Source: Sarocladium kiliense | Lineage: Eukaryota > Ascomycota > Sordariomycetes > Hypocreales > Sarocladiaceae | Assembly (NCBI GenBank): GCA_030734395.1 | Contig: JAUZTG010000012.1 | Span: forward strand, 1,292,387 to 1,356,386 | Direction of reading: 5' to 3' | DNA length: 64,000 bases | Shown here: positions 11,787-23,094 of the stretch, in pieces | Numbering within the stretch: the stretch's first letter is position 1 | Layout: every line of letters begins with the position of its first letter | The notes under the pieces: model-generated | The model's input: the letters and a program-made list of their open reading frames with translations, nothing else | Database searches by the model: none | Told to the model about the DNA's origin: nothing | Position numbers and translations under genes: made by a program

Positions 11787-12789
11787 GACAGCATGGGGTG
11801 ATCGAGTGGGCATGATGTTGGCTTAATTTCGTCCTGGGGCGTGTTGCTGGTTGAGATCAGACTGCGACTCAAAGTAGGAGTGGCCACATTGGCCGAAGTC
11901 AGTGACCTTGGGGCTCAAATAAATATACCATGGCTCTTTGGCGGGCCTGGTCCTTGATAACTTGTGTTACAAGGGAGAGTAACACTCTATCTACAAGGGT
12001 TCTTCATGCCGAACACTTGATCACCTCCGCCTCCATGGGGGGAGGAGCAGAGCACCTGCCTGTTAGTTCCTTGACACTAGTATCTCATTTAGCCGTCATT
12101 GGAGTCGTTTAGAAGAGAATGTATTAGTTGATCCGACCACGAATCAGGGCTCGGGCAGCTAGCAAGGGCTAGGAACTTGGGGCATTTACAAGGGGTGTTG
12201 CAGCATGGCTAATGTCGGACCCATTATAGCCTTGAGCTACTGTAGAGTGCAGTAGCAGCCTGTTGCCCAGTGTCTGCGGGCTGCTGGACACAAGGCCTGG
12301 TTCCCTTGACCCCCTAACCGTAGTTCCAACACGTCGATTGGGAGTGCTCCCAAAGAGGCAAGAATAGGCTCATTTCACAGTCTTATCAACCTTCCTGCTG
12401 TAGTCGTTCTTCAAAGAATAGCCCATGAGCCACCGGTCGTATGATGAGAACCTGGCAAGTCGTAGCTCGGTAATTGTCACGAGGAACAACACAAACGGTA
12501 GAACAAGGTGTTTTACGACCTGCTGCCATATGTTTAATACTAATCTTGTACATTGGCTCACAAGGCTTACATTGGACTGAAGAAATACTAAGTGCTGAGT
12601 CCACGCAGACCTCAGCTATGTGGGAAAGGTTGACGGTGGTTTAACGACCTGTGCCCCCCCCTATGAATATTCCAAATTAACTTGAGTTCCAGGATATAGA
12701 GGAGCATGAACCGAGCGACACTGATCTGAGGTACGATGAAGACAAAAGATCTGTTTATTGAATTTCTACTCCAGCGAACCTCAAGCCCG
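11787..12789. other. Intergenic
   Basis: Upstream of the AT-hook regulator and downstream of the Sde182-like gene. Nothing recognised. Confidence 0.45.
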
Positions 12790-14372
12790 TCAAAACGTCC
12801 CTTTTCCCTGACCCGAGCACAAGTGACAGCCCTGACACTCGGGAGGTGCGTCAGCTGCAATGACAACCCTCTTATATCTGCATATAGGGAAGTTGGCTTT
12901 CTTGCTCGAAACCTGCAGGACAATGTGATACTCCATGCGCGTCACGCCCGTATAGGCAATGAAATGGCTCATCACGTCGGCACATGGCACCGTGACCTGG
13001 ATCTTTTGGCTCACGACCACTTTATCAAAGCCGGCGTCGTTCCGTCCCAGGTTATCTCCTTCTTCAGAAAAATGGAAAGGCTGCATCTCGCAACGAGGGA
13101 CGAAATCAACGCCTGCCGGGTGCCGGGTAGTAGGCTCCGCATACTGATACCACTGATACTCTAAAGAGGAATTATCATCCGGGGAATCAGGATCATATGA
13201 TGCGGACGCGTCGAATGTGAATTGATCACCTGCCTTGCCTTCGAAGTGCAAGAAGTCAGTACCTGTGTTGCCATTGATAGCCGGCACAGGCGGGTGCGAT
13301 GCTGACCAGAAGTCGGACATCAGCGTCCACTGCATCCGGGCAGCGAATTCGTCCTGGTAGTGATCCCGCCATCGGTATATAGGCGCCTTCTGGTTCTTGT
13401 GTGAGAGTCCGTCGTTACCAACGATCTCGTCGACAGTGTCGCTATACACCAGACTGCCGACAGTTACAGCCCTATACCTGCCTCCCCAACAGCCAACGTC
13501 GGGTCTCTCAGGATCACCAAGACCATTCGATATGAGGTATAGGAATGATGGAGTATCGCCCTCCATTCCCCAGTCCATGGTAGGGTAGACTGCGCCCAAA
13601 GGGCCGATCTGGATATTCTCAGTCAACCACTCTCGGGTTACCTTGCGGTCCTCAAATCCTGGCGCGCTGACGAGGCCAATGCCTTGCCATGCGGCCAGAT
13701 CAAAACATCCAAATCCGTGGATGGAAACAATGTAAAAGACATCTGGAAAGCTGGCACGAATCCAGTCACCAGTATCATCCTGGTCCGAGATTCCATACAC
13801 TTTGAGCCTGGAACGTAACTCAGCCGCTTGCTCTGGAGCTGTCGTTTTTCGAATGATTTCAAGTGATTCGGCAAGAACATTCGAGCCTCCCCACATGATG
13901 ACCCAAAGAGGCCGCGATGTCTGTCTCAAGCTCTGGACCATGCGCTGAGCACCCTCGCTCGGCGGCAACGCAAGAGCCTGCTTTCCGTAGACCTGCCAGA
14001 AGTGTACGATGATCAGCGAGGATGCAAAGTTTCATAGACAGATCCATATGTTCTTACCGGTAGGCCTTGAGTCACAAGCTGCGAGAGCTCCTCTTCCCCT
14101 TGATACCTGGCATTGGGATGGACATGCTTGTTCAAATTGTCCACAACAGCCCCGTATGCCTTCAACACCCTCCGGATCACATGTGGTGCTACCTGAGTAG
14201 GTAGCCAAGCTGATGTCGTGGCGCAGAGAGCCTGTGTGTCGAACTCGTTGGAGTATAGTAGATACCTGACAAGAGATTCCTGGTCATCGGGCTCATTCGT
14301 GATATCAGTGAGGACAAAGATGCGAGGCTTGTCGGGGTGCGAAGCCAAGCGATCAAGGTTAGGCGTTGACAT
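12790..14372 (-). CDS. Sde182/DUF1593-type nucleoside-hydrolase-like protein
   Basis: Two exons (14372-14058, 13992-12790; 65-nt intron) give about 505 aa. The N-terminal half starts with RIFVLTDITNEPDDQESL, the aspartate-rich motif of the nucleoside-hydrolase-like fold in the PF07632 (Sde182) family, first noted in a polysaccharide-degrading bacterium. Further family features are the WGGSN segment and the YPTMDWGMEGDTPSFLYL stretch. The C-terminal third (from about residue 330) has the FDASASYDPD pattern of an Ig-like domain. I see no N-terminal signal peptide. The substrate is unknown; co-location with GH43, a sugar permease and a PKD-bearing hydrolase suggests glycan or glycoside metabolism. 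The ATG at 14372 was chosen because the longer frame begins at GTG. Confidence 0.85.
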
Positions 14373-14920
14373 TATATGTTCGAGTAACAGGGACACAATT
14401 TCGGGATTGCAAAGTCAGTTTGGACTACAAGTGTGTGAGTTCGCGACCAGCAATTGTGTAGAATATCAAGGATCTACGGTACTTAAGGCAGAGGCTGTTG
14501 TCGGTCTGCGCCCACGCCAAGAACCACTGCCTCTTTACAGTAATTCTAAGCGCTCCGATCAGCATCCCAGAGCTTAGACATTCTGCGACGTTTCCCACAT
14601 GTGTGGCGGTCGACATGCGCCAGGCGAAGATCGAGTGCCACACCGGGTGTGGTGAACGAATTTACGTGTTCGCTAGAAGTGGATGCTTGAAGCCAAAGAA
14701 CACTAAGCTCCGTCTTGCATGACCCATTGGTCTTATCCCGGTAGAGGCCTGAAATTCATGGATTTTTTCGTGTGTGTTGATGCATTAATAGTGATCTTGA
14801 CATTGCTCTTTACATGTTCTTGGTCCAGAATGCAATCGAGCTTTACAGGCTCGACTACTATTCTCAATCAGGCACCTGCTTCAACACTTTTCTTTAGAAT
14901 ACTTGTGTTCTTATTTGAGA
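14373..14920. other. Intergenic between the Sde182-like gene and the monooxygenase
   Basis: Promoter of the Sde182-like gene on the minus strand and 3' flank of the monooxygenase. No CGG-N5-CCG repeat was found here, which marks the left edge of the cluster defined by that motif. Confidence 0.5.
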
Positions 14921-16535
14921 TCACAGGCTGGCGCTGATCCTTGGAGAGGAGACAGGGTCAATTTTGATTGCCTCTTCCACCTCTTGAAAGGCATTGTAGC
15001 CGTACAGCCATTTCTGAGTCTCTGGACAAGACCATCTACTCGGATACGGAGCCTGTAACTCTTTCCCCAGCTGTTCCAAGAATAGGGCATCTCGTTTCTC
15101 CTGTTCAGGACCATTTGGCATGTGGAAAGCATGTCTCTGTGCCATTGGTTAGCGTTCGTTCAGTTTGCTTGCGTATATACTGGCGTACCTGTTTAAAAGT
15201 CTCTCTCACGATCGCTTCTCCTCTGGCCTTGCGAAGGCGCTCGTACATATTCAACGCCTTGGGCAGATCATCCTTGCTCTCGATATGTCCAAGAAGAAGA
15301 CCTAACACGGCACCATCTTCCATGGCTGAGTTTGCCCCTTGCGCTAGATAAGGTAGCATAGGGTGACATGCATCTCCCCTGGTGAATGACTCGTATCAAC
15401 CCGTTCGTTCTTTTCTCATGCACAGATGGGGAGCACTTACACGAAAACGAAATTGGACTTATCATTCACCCAGTGTGGTAATTCGTCTCCTGAAGCGGCA
15501 AACCATTAGCGTTATGCTTTACATAGCGAACAAGCCAGCCAGTGGAATGAACTTCATAGAACGAGGACGAGTGGTGTTCGCAGTGGGGTACTGGATAACG
15601 GCAAGAGATAGCCACTCACGGTGCATGAGCTTCCACTTGTCTACAGAGCTCACCAGCCCGAGGTAGCGCTTTAGAAGGGGATCCCAGTCCTCAAACAAGG
15701 CGCGCATCTCTTCAACGGAACCGGGTTGTTTGCTGACTCCCTCTGGAAGATCGTCCGGCACCAAGAGCACAATGTTGTACATGTTGCCGCCGCGGAGTGA
15801 ATAGCCGATAGCGTGCCCACCGGGCCCAATCCAAATATGTACGGCAGGATTGCTTACACGCTCTCGTAGATCGGGGTCCGGGATCTGATCCAGGTTTAGG
15901 ACAATCCGATAGGCAAGATCGCCTGTAGGCTTCGGGGGATCCTTGTAGCCGAGGAAGCAATCTCGACAACGTGACCACAAGCCATCAGCCGCAATGATGA
16001 GATCTCCAGACGCAGTCAGACCCGATGTCATCGTGATTGTTGCACTTTCGAAGTCGATATCCTCCACCCTCTGTCCCATGCGAAATGTGACACCAAGTTC
16101 GGTGGCTCGACGAGCCAGCGCTAACTGCACATCAACACGATGAAAGTCAACGAACGGAGCGCCATAACGCTTCCTCATTTTCTGATCGAAGCCATCGTCA
16201 AAAGAGAGGACTTTGCCGTCACTGTACCGGTGGACTGTCACAGCTGACGGCTCGGCACCAGATCTCCACAGCTCTTCGGGCAGACCCCAAGCTTGCAAGA
16301 GGCGTGATGAGTTTGGCGTGACTTGCAACCCAGCACCGACTTCCAGGAGTTCCTGAGCTGACTCGAAGATGGTGACGCGATGGCCGGAGAGCGCACAGGA
16401 GATCGATGCGGCGAGGCCACTAAGACCAGCGCCGACGATGAGGATTTCTAGGGACAAAGGCGATTGTTTTTGAGCCTTGATGGAAGCGATTTAGTATATT
16501 AGCTCCAGAACAAACCATATGGCATCGCTTACCAT
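14921..16535 (-). CDS. FAD-dependent aromatic monooxygenase (salicylate-hydroxylase-like)
   Basis: Five exons (16535-16533, 16475-15620, 15489-15441, 15378-15189, 15136-14921) give 437 aa. Group A flavin monooxygenase motifs: GAGLSG dinucleotide fold at residues 16-21, the AADGLWS (DG) motif near 165, and GDACHPMLPYLAQGANSAMEDG-type FAD ribityl motif near 305. It should hydroxylate an aromatic acid or phenol with NAD(P)H and O2 in the cytosol. The first coding exon holds only the ATG, followed by GTAAGC; the acceptor AAG at 16476 is atypical but puts the fold in frame from residue 2. The intron at 15619-15490 is longer than usual at 130 nt. Divergent from the 113-aa gene, with a CGG-N5-CCG repeat between them. 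Confidence 0.85.
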
Positions 16536-17030
16536 CTTAGTCAATTCCAAACCTTTCTGCGCATGCGTGATGGTCTTTTCACTTGGACGTTTCGTTGCCC
16601 GTAGCCCTGCCAGCTTCACAACAAACTCAGAATAATGGTAACAATATGGAGCAAAAATGGGATGAAGACAAACTGGTCCTGTCCCAGGAATTTGCTCCTA
16701 CATTATTTCTAACGAACTATCCCGAGGTATGGAGCTCTTGAATCCCGGGATCCAGAGCTTGTTGTGTTAACAAATCGTGGGGAACTTGCTCGGATAAGCC
16801 GAGTGTGTCCAATCGCGCGCGGCATTTCCGGCCGGTTCTCCGCCCACGTCTTCCGCGTGAAGGCTGGGACTACGGAACATGGGGCAACCTTTGGTTGGAG
16901 GTGAGGGGGATTGCTGGGGCTAATTGGGGAAACGGTACGCCTGGAGCTTTCATAACAGCGATCTGCCCAACGAACCCAATAACAGGAACAACCACTCGTG
17001 CCGATTGTGTATCATAGTCAACTCATCATC
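16536..17030. promoter_or_regulatory. Divergent promoter, monooxygenase / 113-aa protein
   Basis: Intergenic stretch between two genes transcribed away from each other. It contains the inverted repeat at 16789-16803, well placed to serve both. Confidence 0.6.
16789..16803. promoter_or_regulatory. CGG-N5-CCG inverted repeat, copy 1
   Basis: CTCGG-ATAAG-CCGAG, a perfect 5-bp inverted repeat with a 5-bp spacer, the architecture expected for a dimeric Zn2Cys6 regulator. One of five such sites in five cluster promoters. Confidence 0.65.
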
Positions 17031-17481
17031 ATGGCCACCTATAGACTTGTCACGGTGAATACCGCTCCGGAGAGAGCGAAGCGCCTGATCGGCATTGTGG
17101 CTCAAGAGCTCAGCGATCGCTACACGATTGAGCATGTCGCAAACTGCGAGAGTATGAGACGACATTCTTGACACCCTCCATCTCCTTTCACTGATCTTGA
17201 TAATAGCCATCGATGAGGTTGAGGGGACTTTGACAAGGCTTCGTCCTGACCTTGTGGTACGTTCTGAGGAACTTAACGGCGAGCGCTTCTGATTACTGAC
17301 TCCCTGCCAGTTCTGCGCATCAATGTGGTCAGCTGAGGAAAGCGCCAAGATACAAGAGATTGCACATCGGATTTTACCCGACGTGAAAACTCATGCGATC
17401 CCCCATGGTTTGCAGGTTGAGAAGGGCCCGAACGCGATCGTGGAGCATCTGAAGGAACAAATCCCGCTATTACTGGCTTAG
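17031..17481 (+). CDS. Small conserved-looking protein of unknown function, 113 aa
   Basis: No single frame shows this gene. Three exons (17031-17151, 17207-17256, 17311-17481) joined by two introns of 55 and 54 nt with GTATGA...TAG and GTACGT...CAG borders stay in phase and give 113 aa ending in EQIPLLLA. The protein looks soluble and alpha/beta, beginning MATYRLVTVNTAPERAKRL, with no signal or membrane segment and one cysteine pair near the middle (residues 39 and 59 approximately). It recalls small dimeric ferredoxin-like proteins in outline, but I do not recognise a family. Sharing a divergent promoter and regulatory repeat with the FAD monooxygenase suggests a role in the same pathway, for example an isomerase, a decyclase or an accessory protein; the role is not known. 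Confidence 0.7.
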
Positions 17482-17656
17482 AGGTATCCTTGGGAGAGCG
17501 AGGATCCATCTTTGACTAGATCAAGCATATAAGACTACTCTCTATCTTGAAGCCTTTAGACGGACAAGTTACTATGAGCTACAACCGATGCACATATTGA
17601 ACTACATGCAATTTCACAGGCATCTGCCTAGCGAATAGCTGTTATCCGGGAGTCTA

Positions 17657-18846
17657 TTATTTCTCGTACTCAAATACATTGACTAGACTTCCGATATGAG
17701 GCGAGACCTTAACGCAAAACTCGTCGCCGGCCTTGAGGGTAATCCTAGGCTTCTGCGCCCACCCTACGCCTGCAGGTGTTCCAGTGATGATGACGGTTCC
17801 TGGAGACAATGTTGTGCCCTGTGAGAGGAAACTGACAATCTTCGGGATGCTAAATATGAAGTCCCTAGAGGCCGTAATTAGTCGTCGTCACAAGCTCGGG
17901 AGTTCTTGGAGACGTACTCAGTGCCACAAGATTGTACTACCGTGCCGTTGATAGTGCCTTCGACCTTGAGCTTCGTCGGGTCTGGAACCAACGATTTCGA
18001 GGCCAGAACAGGACCTTTGTCTCAAGTTAGTCATCTGATCCTCATTGCATCTTCTGGGAGAAGTCGGGAGGTTCTCTCACCTAACGGCATTGAGCCATCA
18101 AAGCCCTTGGAGAAGCACCACTGAGACTGGTTGAGTTGGTACTCCCTGCTGGAGATGTCGTTGGCCGCAGTGTAGCCCAGAACATAGTCCATTGCCTCTG
18201 CTTCTGTCACGTTCTTTGCTGTCTTTCCGATAACTACCGCAAGTTCGGACTCGTAGTCACCTGAGTCGGTTGTCTCTGTGAGCTTCGGGAGGGTTGTTAC
18301 AGCTGGCCACGGGTCACCCAGCGCTGTGTTCGGCTTCCTATTGCGATGGTCAGTCTCCACGACAGCTAGAGGTAAGTCTGATATTAGGATTCCTATCAGA
18401 GAAAAGCTCACAGGAAAACAGTGGGAATCGTTGGGATTTCCATGCCAACTTCAGCAGCATGCTGCTTGTACTGGAATTGGGTCAGCGTCATGAAGCGAAT
18501 GTGAGGTGTAACCTTTAAGGCGTTCGTACATTTAACCCGATGCATCGTACCGTTCCAATCTCCTCCACAGCAAGGGGAGAGAGGACACGCTCGATTACGG
18601 CCAACTCGCCGGTCGGTTGACCAGCTGCCAGTACCGACGAGCCAGAAAAGACCTGGACCTGGACCTCATTCTTCTGGCGCGAAGCCAGACCTACGTCCAC
18701 ATCCTCATCTACAGGCTGCCCAATGAGAACCCTGGATAGACTTGACTTTGGGACAAAGCGAACAAGGCCTATAGAACTGTGAGAAAGGGTCAGGCGGATT
18801 GACGATAAAGGGAGTACTCACGAGAAAAGGATGAGATGGCTGTCAT
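17657..18846 (-). CDS. Fumarylacetoacetate-hydrolase-family enzyme (acylpyruvase-like)
   Basis: Six exons (18846-18822, 18768-18530, 18470-18412, 18337-18081, 18014-17918, 17864-17657) give 294 aa, the usual size for the short FAH class. Phase is kept at all five introns (53, 59, 74, 66 and 53 nt). Typical features: RCIGLN-YKQHAAE at the N-domain junction, the metal-site segment with E-x-E in GDYESELAVVIGK, YTAANDISSREYQ, KGFDGSMPLGP, and the C-terminal TLSPGTVIITGTPAGVGW. These enzymes hydrolyse C-C bonds of acylpyruvates such as fumarylpyruvate. Next to an aromatic hydroxylase it would fit ring-cleavage product hydrolysis, although no ring-cleaving dioxygenase is present in the window. Convergent with the 113-aa gene, divergent from the DUF3500 gene. 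Confidence 0.88.
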
Positions 18847-18979
18847 TTTGGATTGTGAAAGATTGATTCGGGAAAAGAACCAGAAGCTCTAGACAAGTGA
18901 CAGACAAAATCTCCTCTCTATTGTTGCTAATGTGGACGTCGGGCAGATTGACACCGCGTGAAATGCAGTGGTCCCGAAT

Positions 18980-19002
18980 GGGAGGGGATGGGATGGGATG
19001 GG
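18980..19002 (+). promoter_or_regulatory. G-rich run, possible G-quadruplex
   Basis: Five runs of three or four G separated by one or two bases, a GGGAT-type short tandem repeat. It lies about 135-155 bp upstream of the FAH-family start, on the non-transcribed strand side. A quadruplex is possible from the pattern only. Confidence 0.4.
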
Positions 19003-19196
19003 ATAGTGGACTGAAGCACCTCAACGTTGACGCGTGCGTCGTTTCCTTGGTGTTGCGTGATCGGAGTCCGCCATTCCTTTCACTGTCCCAATTGATCCAA
19101 TCATTAGTCACCCCAAGACTGTAGCAAAAATGGCAAAGTATTTCTTCGCTTGCCAACACCTTCGGTGCTTCGCTCTTCTTGGAGCTCGGATCGCGA

Positions 19197-19211
19197 CTCG
19201 GGACTTCCGAA
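19197..19211. promoter_or_regulatory. CGG-N5-CCG inverted repeat, copy 2
   Basis: CTCGG-GACTT-CCGAA, 361 bp before the DUF3500 ATG and 351 bp before the FAH-family ATG, nearly midway between them. Confidence 0.65.
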
Positions 19212-19571
19212 CCCCGCCCACGACTCTCGTACCCCTCATTCTCGCCTGGCCGCGCGATGGATGGCCATGATATGGAGTATTGCTATGGACATCGGGACCA
19301 CATGCCGTTTGTTTCACAGCTCGAGAGCTTAGCGCAGGGTAGCTTGATGGCGTGTTGGTGAGGCTCTTGGGGAATAACTCGATTCAACAAAGTCAGATTT
19401 ACACAAGACTAGCATCTGGCGCAGCGTCCGATCCTATGTTCACCTGCGAATACAAGGTTTCTAGACAGGATCCGATTCTTCAATTTCACAATTCCAGGCT
19501 CACCGTTTGACTGCTTCTCGCCTCTTCTGCCTTCCTCCTAGTAAGCTCCATCAAGTCAAGGAACAACTACA

Positions 19572-20941
19572 ATGGCTGGCGATGGAAACCAGAGCAATGG
19601 CTTCCGCCAGCATTTACCCGACTTGACAACGCCTCGTTTCGTCACAATGAAACAGCAGAACGCCCGCGAGTACGCCAGGGCTTTTGTTGAAGGGGGCCAG
19701 CCCCCGTGGATTCATGCGCTGTACCTACGCTGGAAAGAGTTGTTCCAGGAGCCCTTTAAAGGCATCACTACTGACGGTGAGTGAATACAAGGTCACCTCA
19801 TTCGCTGATGTTTTCGAATGGAAGCTAAATGAGACACCCTGAAGGTACGGTTCGACCGAACCTCTTTAAGTTTCAAGATGAAGAGGTTCCTGTAAACAGC
19901 ATTGTCGCCTCTGCCGAGGCGGTTCTGGCTGTTGCCGACAAGCAAGACCCTCCAGTCGCAAGCAAAATACAGTATCACATAGACTCACCAGAGTGGAGGA
20001 CTTGGTCAAATCCCGAATTCCTTCTGAGCGACAAAGGAGTCCGGCTCGAGGATATCTCGGACGGTTTTCGAGACAGTATACTGGCCCTCCTGAAAGCCAC
20101 ACTCTCGCCGGAGGGATACGAAAAGGCTATCGGTGCGATGCGTATCAATCACTTCCTGGGAGACCTCGTCCAAGCGCCCTCTGTTATGAACGAACATTCA
20201 TACAACTTTGCCTTTTTCGGTACACCGTCAACGTCACGTCCGTGGGGCTACACCTTTTACGGGCATCACTTGTGCTTGAACATCTTCATTTATCGGTCTC
20301 AAATGCATATCTCACCCTGGTTCACTGGTGCAGAGCCAAACCTGATTGATGAAGGCCCATATAAGGGCACTCGCATTCTTCATGTTGAAGAGCGACTCGG
20401 GCTTGAGCTGATGCAGAGTCTAACACCAGGCCAGCAGGCTAAGGCCCAGGTCTACAAAGGGCTCCACGATGCGAAGATGCCAAAGGGACGGTGGAACCAC
20501 GATGACCAGAGACATTTATGTGGTGCGTATCGCGACAATCGTATAGTCCCCTACGAGGGGGTTGTTGTGGCAGACATGACCCCCGAACTGCAGCGCGTTG
20601 TGTTTGCGATACTCGAACAATACCTCCTCTACTTGCCGAAGAGGTCACGCGAGGTCCGGATGGAATCCATCAGGACCTGGCTTCATGAGACATATTTCTG
20701 CTGGATCGGGGGCTTTACAGACGCAGATCCGTTCTACTACCGAATCCAGAGCCCAGTGATTATAGTCGAGTTTGACCACCATTCCGGCGTTTTCTTGACG
20801 AATACTGAGCCGGCCAAGTTCCACATCCACACGCTGCTGCGGACACCGAATGGTGGCGATTACGGGGTGGCTTTACGGAGACTGCTGCCGGGAGAAGTTG
20901 ATCAGGACTTCTTGTGGGAAGACGGAGAGTTGAAGCGATAG
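19572..20941 (+). CDS. DUF3500 family protein
   Basis: Two exons (19572-19776, 19845-20941; 68-nt intron) give about 433 aa. The central segment WGYTFYGHHLCLNIFIYRS followed by PWFTGAEPN matches the hallmark of DUF3500 (PF12006), a family found in bacteria and fungi without an assigned reaction. Conserved histidines occur in GHH, and in FDHHSG and KFHIHTLLRTPNGGDYG near the C terminus; such a pattern could bind a metal, but this is my inference. No signal peptide. It shares a divergent promoter with the FAH-family hydrolase and is most likely an enzyme of the same catabolic route. Confidence 0.85.
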
Positions 20942-21189
20942 CCCCAGGCGTGGCGACTTGTCCTTCCCAGAATTGCCAGTCTAAATGAACATCGACAATC
21001 GCATGTCATGTAATATTTTGCATAGATGACTTGAGTCGTACTGGATGAACCTTAATTGCATTTGTACTCTGGACCTACTTCCCTCAATGAACAATACGCA
21101 AGTTACACAATGAGCAATCTCATGATACATAAGCTGCGTAGAATTAGTTCTGAGTGGAATACAATGCAGTTCTCTTGGGTCTACGGGAC

Positions 21190-23094
21190 TCAGCCTACGC
21201 GGTCTCCGACGTTGAACTTCGGTAGCCATATGTCAATGACCGCTGCCCTTCCTCCACGCACCACCTCCATTCCCTTCTGAATCGCTGCATCTATCTCGCC
21301 CGCTTCCTTGACGACAGCACCCCACCCGGCACCTGCAGCTACCGCAACTTGGGAGTGATTACAACTTGGGTCGAAGGTGACATGCAAGTCGTCTGCCGTG
21401 GTCGCCTTGCTCGAATGACCTTCCTTATGGACAGCCAGAGCGCTCAGCATCGGACTCTTCCATCCACGATTGTTCAGAATGACGGTTAGGAAGGGCGCTG
21501 TGTAGCGTCGTGCCATCCAATGCACGGTTGATGGAATACTGAACATGAAGCTGCCATCGCCTGTGACGGCTACGACCATGCGGCCTGGGTACGCCATCGC
21601 TGCACCCACAGCGGCGCCGCCGTGCCATCCCAGTGCAGTTGCGCCTGAGGTGAAGTACGTGCCCGGCTGCGAACGCATCAAGACGTCACACACGGGGCGG
21701 TAGTTGGAGATAGCTTCACTCATGACGATCGCATCGGGTGGTAGATGCTCACGTAGGCGAGACATGGCAAAGTGTGATGTGATGCCAGTAGCGGGCTGTG
21801 CCTCCATGGAGTGGACTCGTGAGATGTACGCGTCGTGAATTCTCTTTACGGCCATAGTGCGCGTGGCCGCGGCAGTGGCAACTGTGTCATTCTGTTGTGC
21901 GGATAGCGTAGCTGAGACGTGGGCATTCAGTTGCTCCAGCGCCGTTCGCATATCTGCCTGGCAGGCCAGTTCAACATCAACGTGGAATAGCGACATGTTG
22001 ACCTTGAGCGGGTCACAGTCGATGTGATATACCGTAGCAGACGATGATGGCCGGAAAACCGATTTGATCCACGGAACGTCGCAGTCCAGCACAAGAACAA
22101 CATCGGCATTGTCCAGAACTCCGTTGGGGAGCCCCTCACTCCAGTGATTGCCTACATATAGAGGATGGTCGTGTGGGAAGTTCATATAGGAAGGAAGCGC
22201 CTCCTACAGCAGACGAAGAGCGAGAGGTTAGCGTGTTGAAAGTCAATTTGCAAGTTTGATGATTTCTACTTACCAGCACAGCAATCCCGTTGGTTTCGCA
22301 AAGCTTGACAAGCTCTGCCACGGCGCTCGTGTCGCGACCAAGATATGTTGTCACTACCACAGGCGACTTGGCCGTCAAGAGGCTTTCGGCGATTTGCTGA
22401 ACTGAGCTCGGCGCGAGACCCCGAGGCGCGAGTGGCTTCCACTTCTTCACATCTACAGAGTATGGCTCGATGTTCTCTTCCAAGGCCTCGCGAGACGCTA
22501 TGAGGTAGGAGGGTCCCTGGGGATCGCTTTTAGAGAACTGCGCTGCGCGTAAAACAAGTTGCTTGGCATTCTTGCCGGTGCGGATTTCTTGGTTCAGTAC
22601 AGTGTAGCCACGCACGATGCCCCGTTGATCTATGGTGTCTTGAATGTAGTGAATGAACTCCTGTACACGGGCGGTCAGTGGTCTGAACGAGCAAAATGTT
22701 GAGCTCAGCGGGAACTTGAGCCTACATTACGCGTGCCAATAAGCTCTCCTTCCTCTGTGATAGGACTGGTTCCAGCAATCATGACGACGGGAATCCTGGC
22801 TCGGGAAACATTGTGAATAGCGCCAGCCATGGCGAGGGTGCCGGCGTCGACGTGAACTAACACGGCTTGCATGCGTCCGGTAACCTGAAAGAAGCCCTGT
22901 GCCGCGCTCAGCCCGACGAACTCGTTCGGGGCAGTGATGAATCGCAGACCATCTTTTGACTTGCCCTCGGCCTGCCTTTTCGTCATGGCTTCAATGAGCG
23001 CTGGATGATCACTGCCGAGATTAACATAGAGCTCCGTGACACCAGCGCTCTCAAGCGCCTCCAATATCGCTGTAGCGGTTGTATAGTTGCTCAT
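21190..23094 (-). CDS. Thiamine-diphosphate-dependent enzyme (acetolactate-synthase/benzoylformate-decarboxylase-like)
   Basis: Three exons (23094-22726, 22660-22274, 22203-21190) give 589 aa with the PYR, central and PP domains in order. The catalytic glutamate of the PYR domain lies in TAPNEFVGLSAAQG (E58). The ThDP/Mg motif runs from GDG (467-469) to NN (496-497), the expected spacing. There is no transit peptide, arguing against mitochondrial branched-chain acetolactate synthase. Short fungal paralogues of this type are usually annotated as acetolactate synthase but probably act on other 2-oxo acids. With an aldehyde dehydrogenase next to it, non-oxidative decarboxylation of a 2-oxo acid to an aldehyde is the simplest idea. 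The first intron uses GTAGGC, a weaker donor. Confidence 0.85.

Larger units (their letters stand above)
18847..19571. promoter_or_regulatory. Divergent promoter, FAH-family enzyme / DUF3500
   Basis: 725 bp between divergent genes. It holds the inverted repeat at 19197-19211 and a G-rich run at 18980-19002. Confidence 0.6.

Noticed and set aside
17800..17920. Frameshift and stop inside the FAH-family gene
   Set aside because: The apparent stop lies in a 53-nt intron (GTACGT...CTAATTACGGCCTCTAG) that restores the frame.
18769..18821. Broken N terminus of the FAH-family gene when the first acceptor CACAG is used
   Set aside because: The next acceptor, CTATAG at 18769, gives an in-frame MTAISSFSRLVRFVPK start typical of the family.
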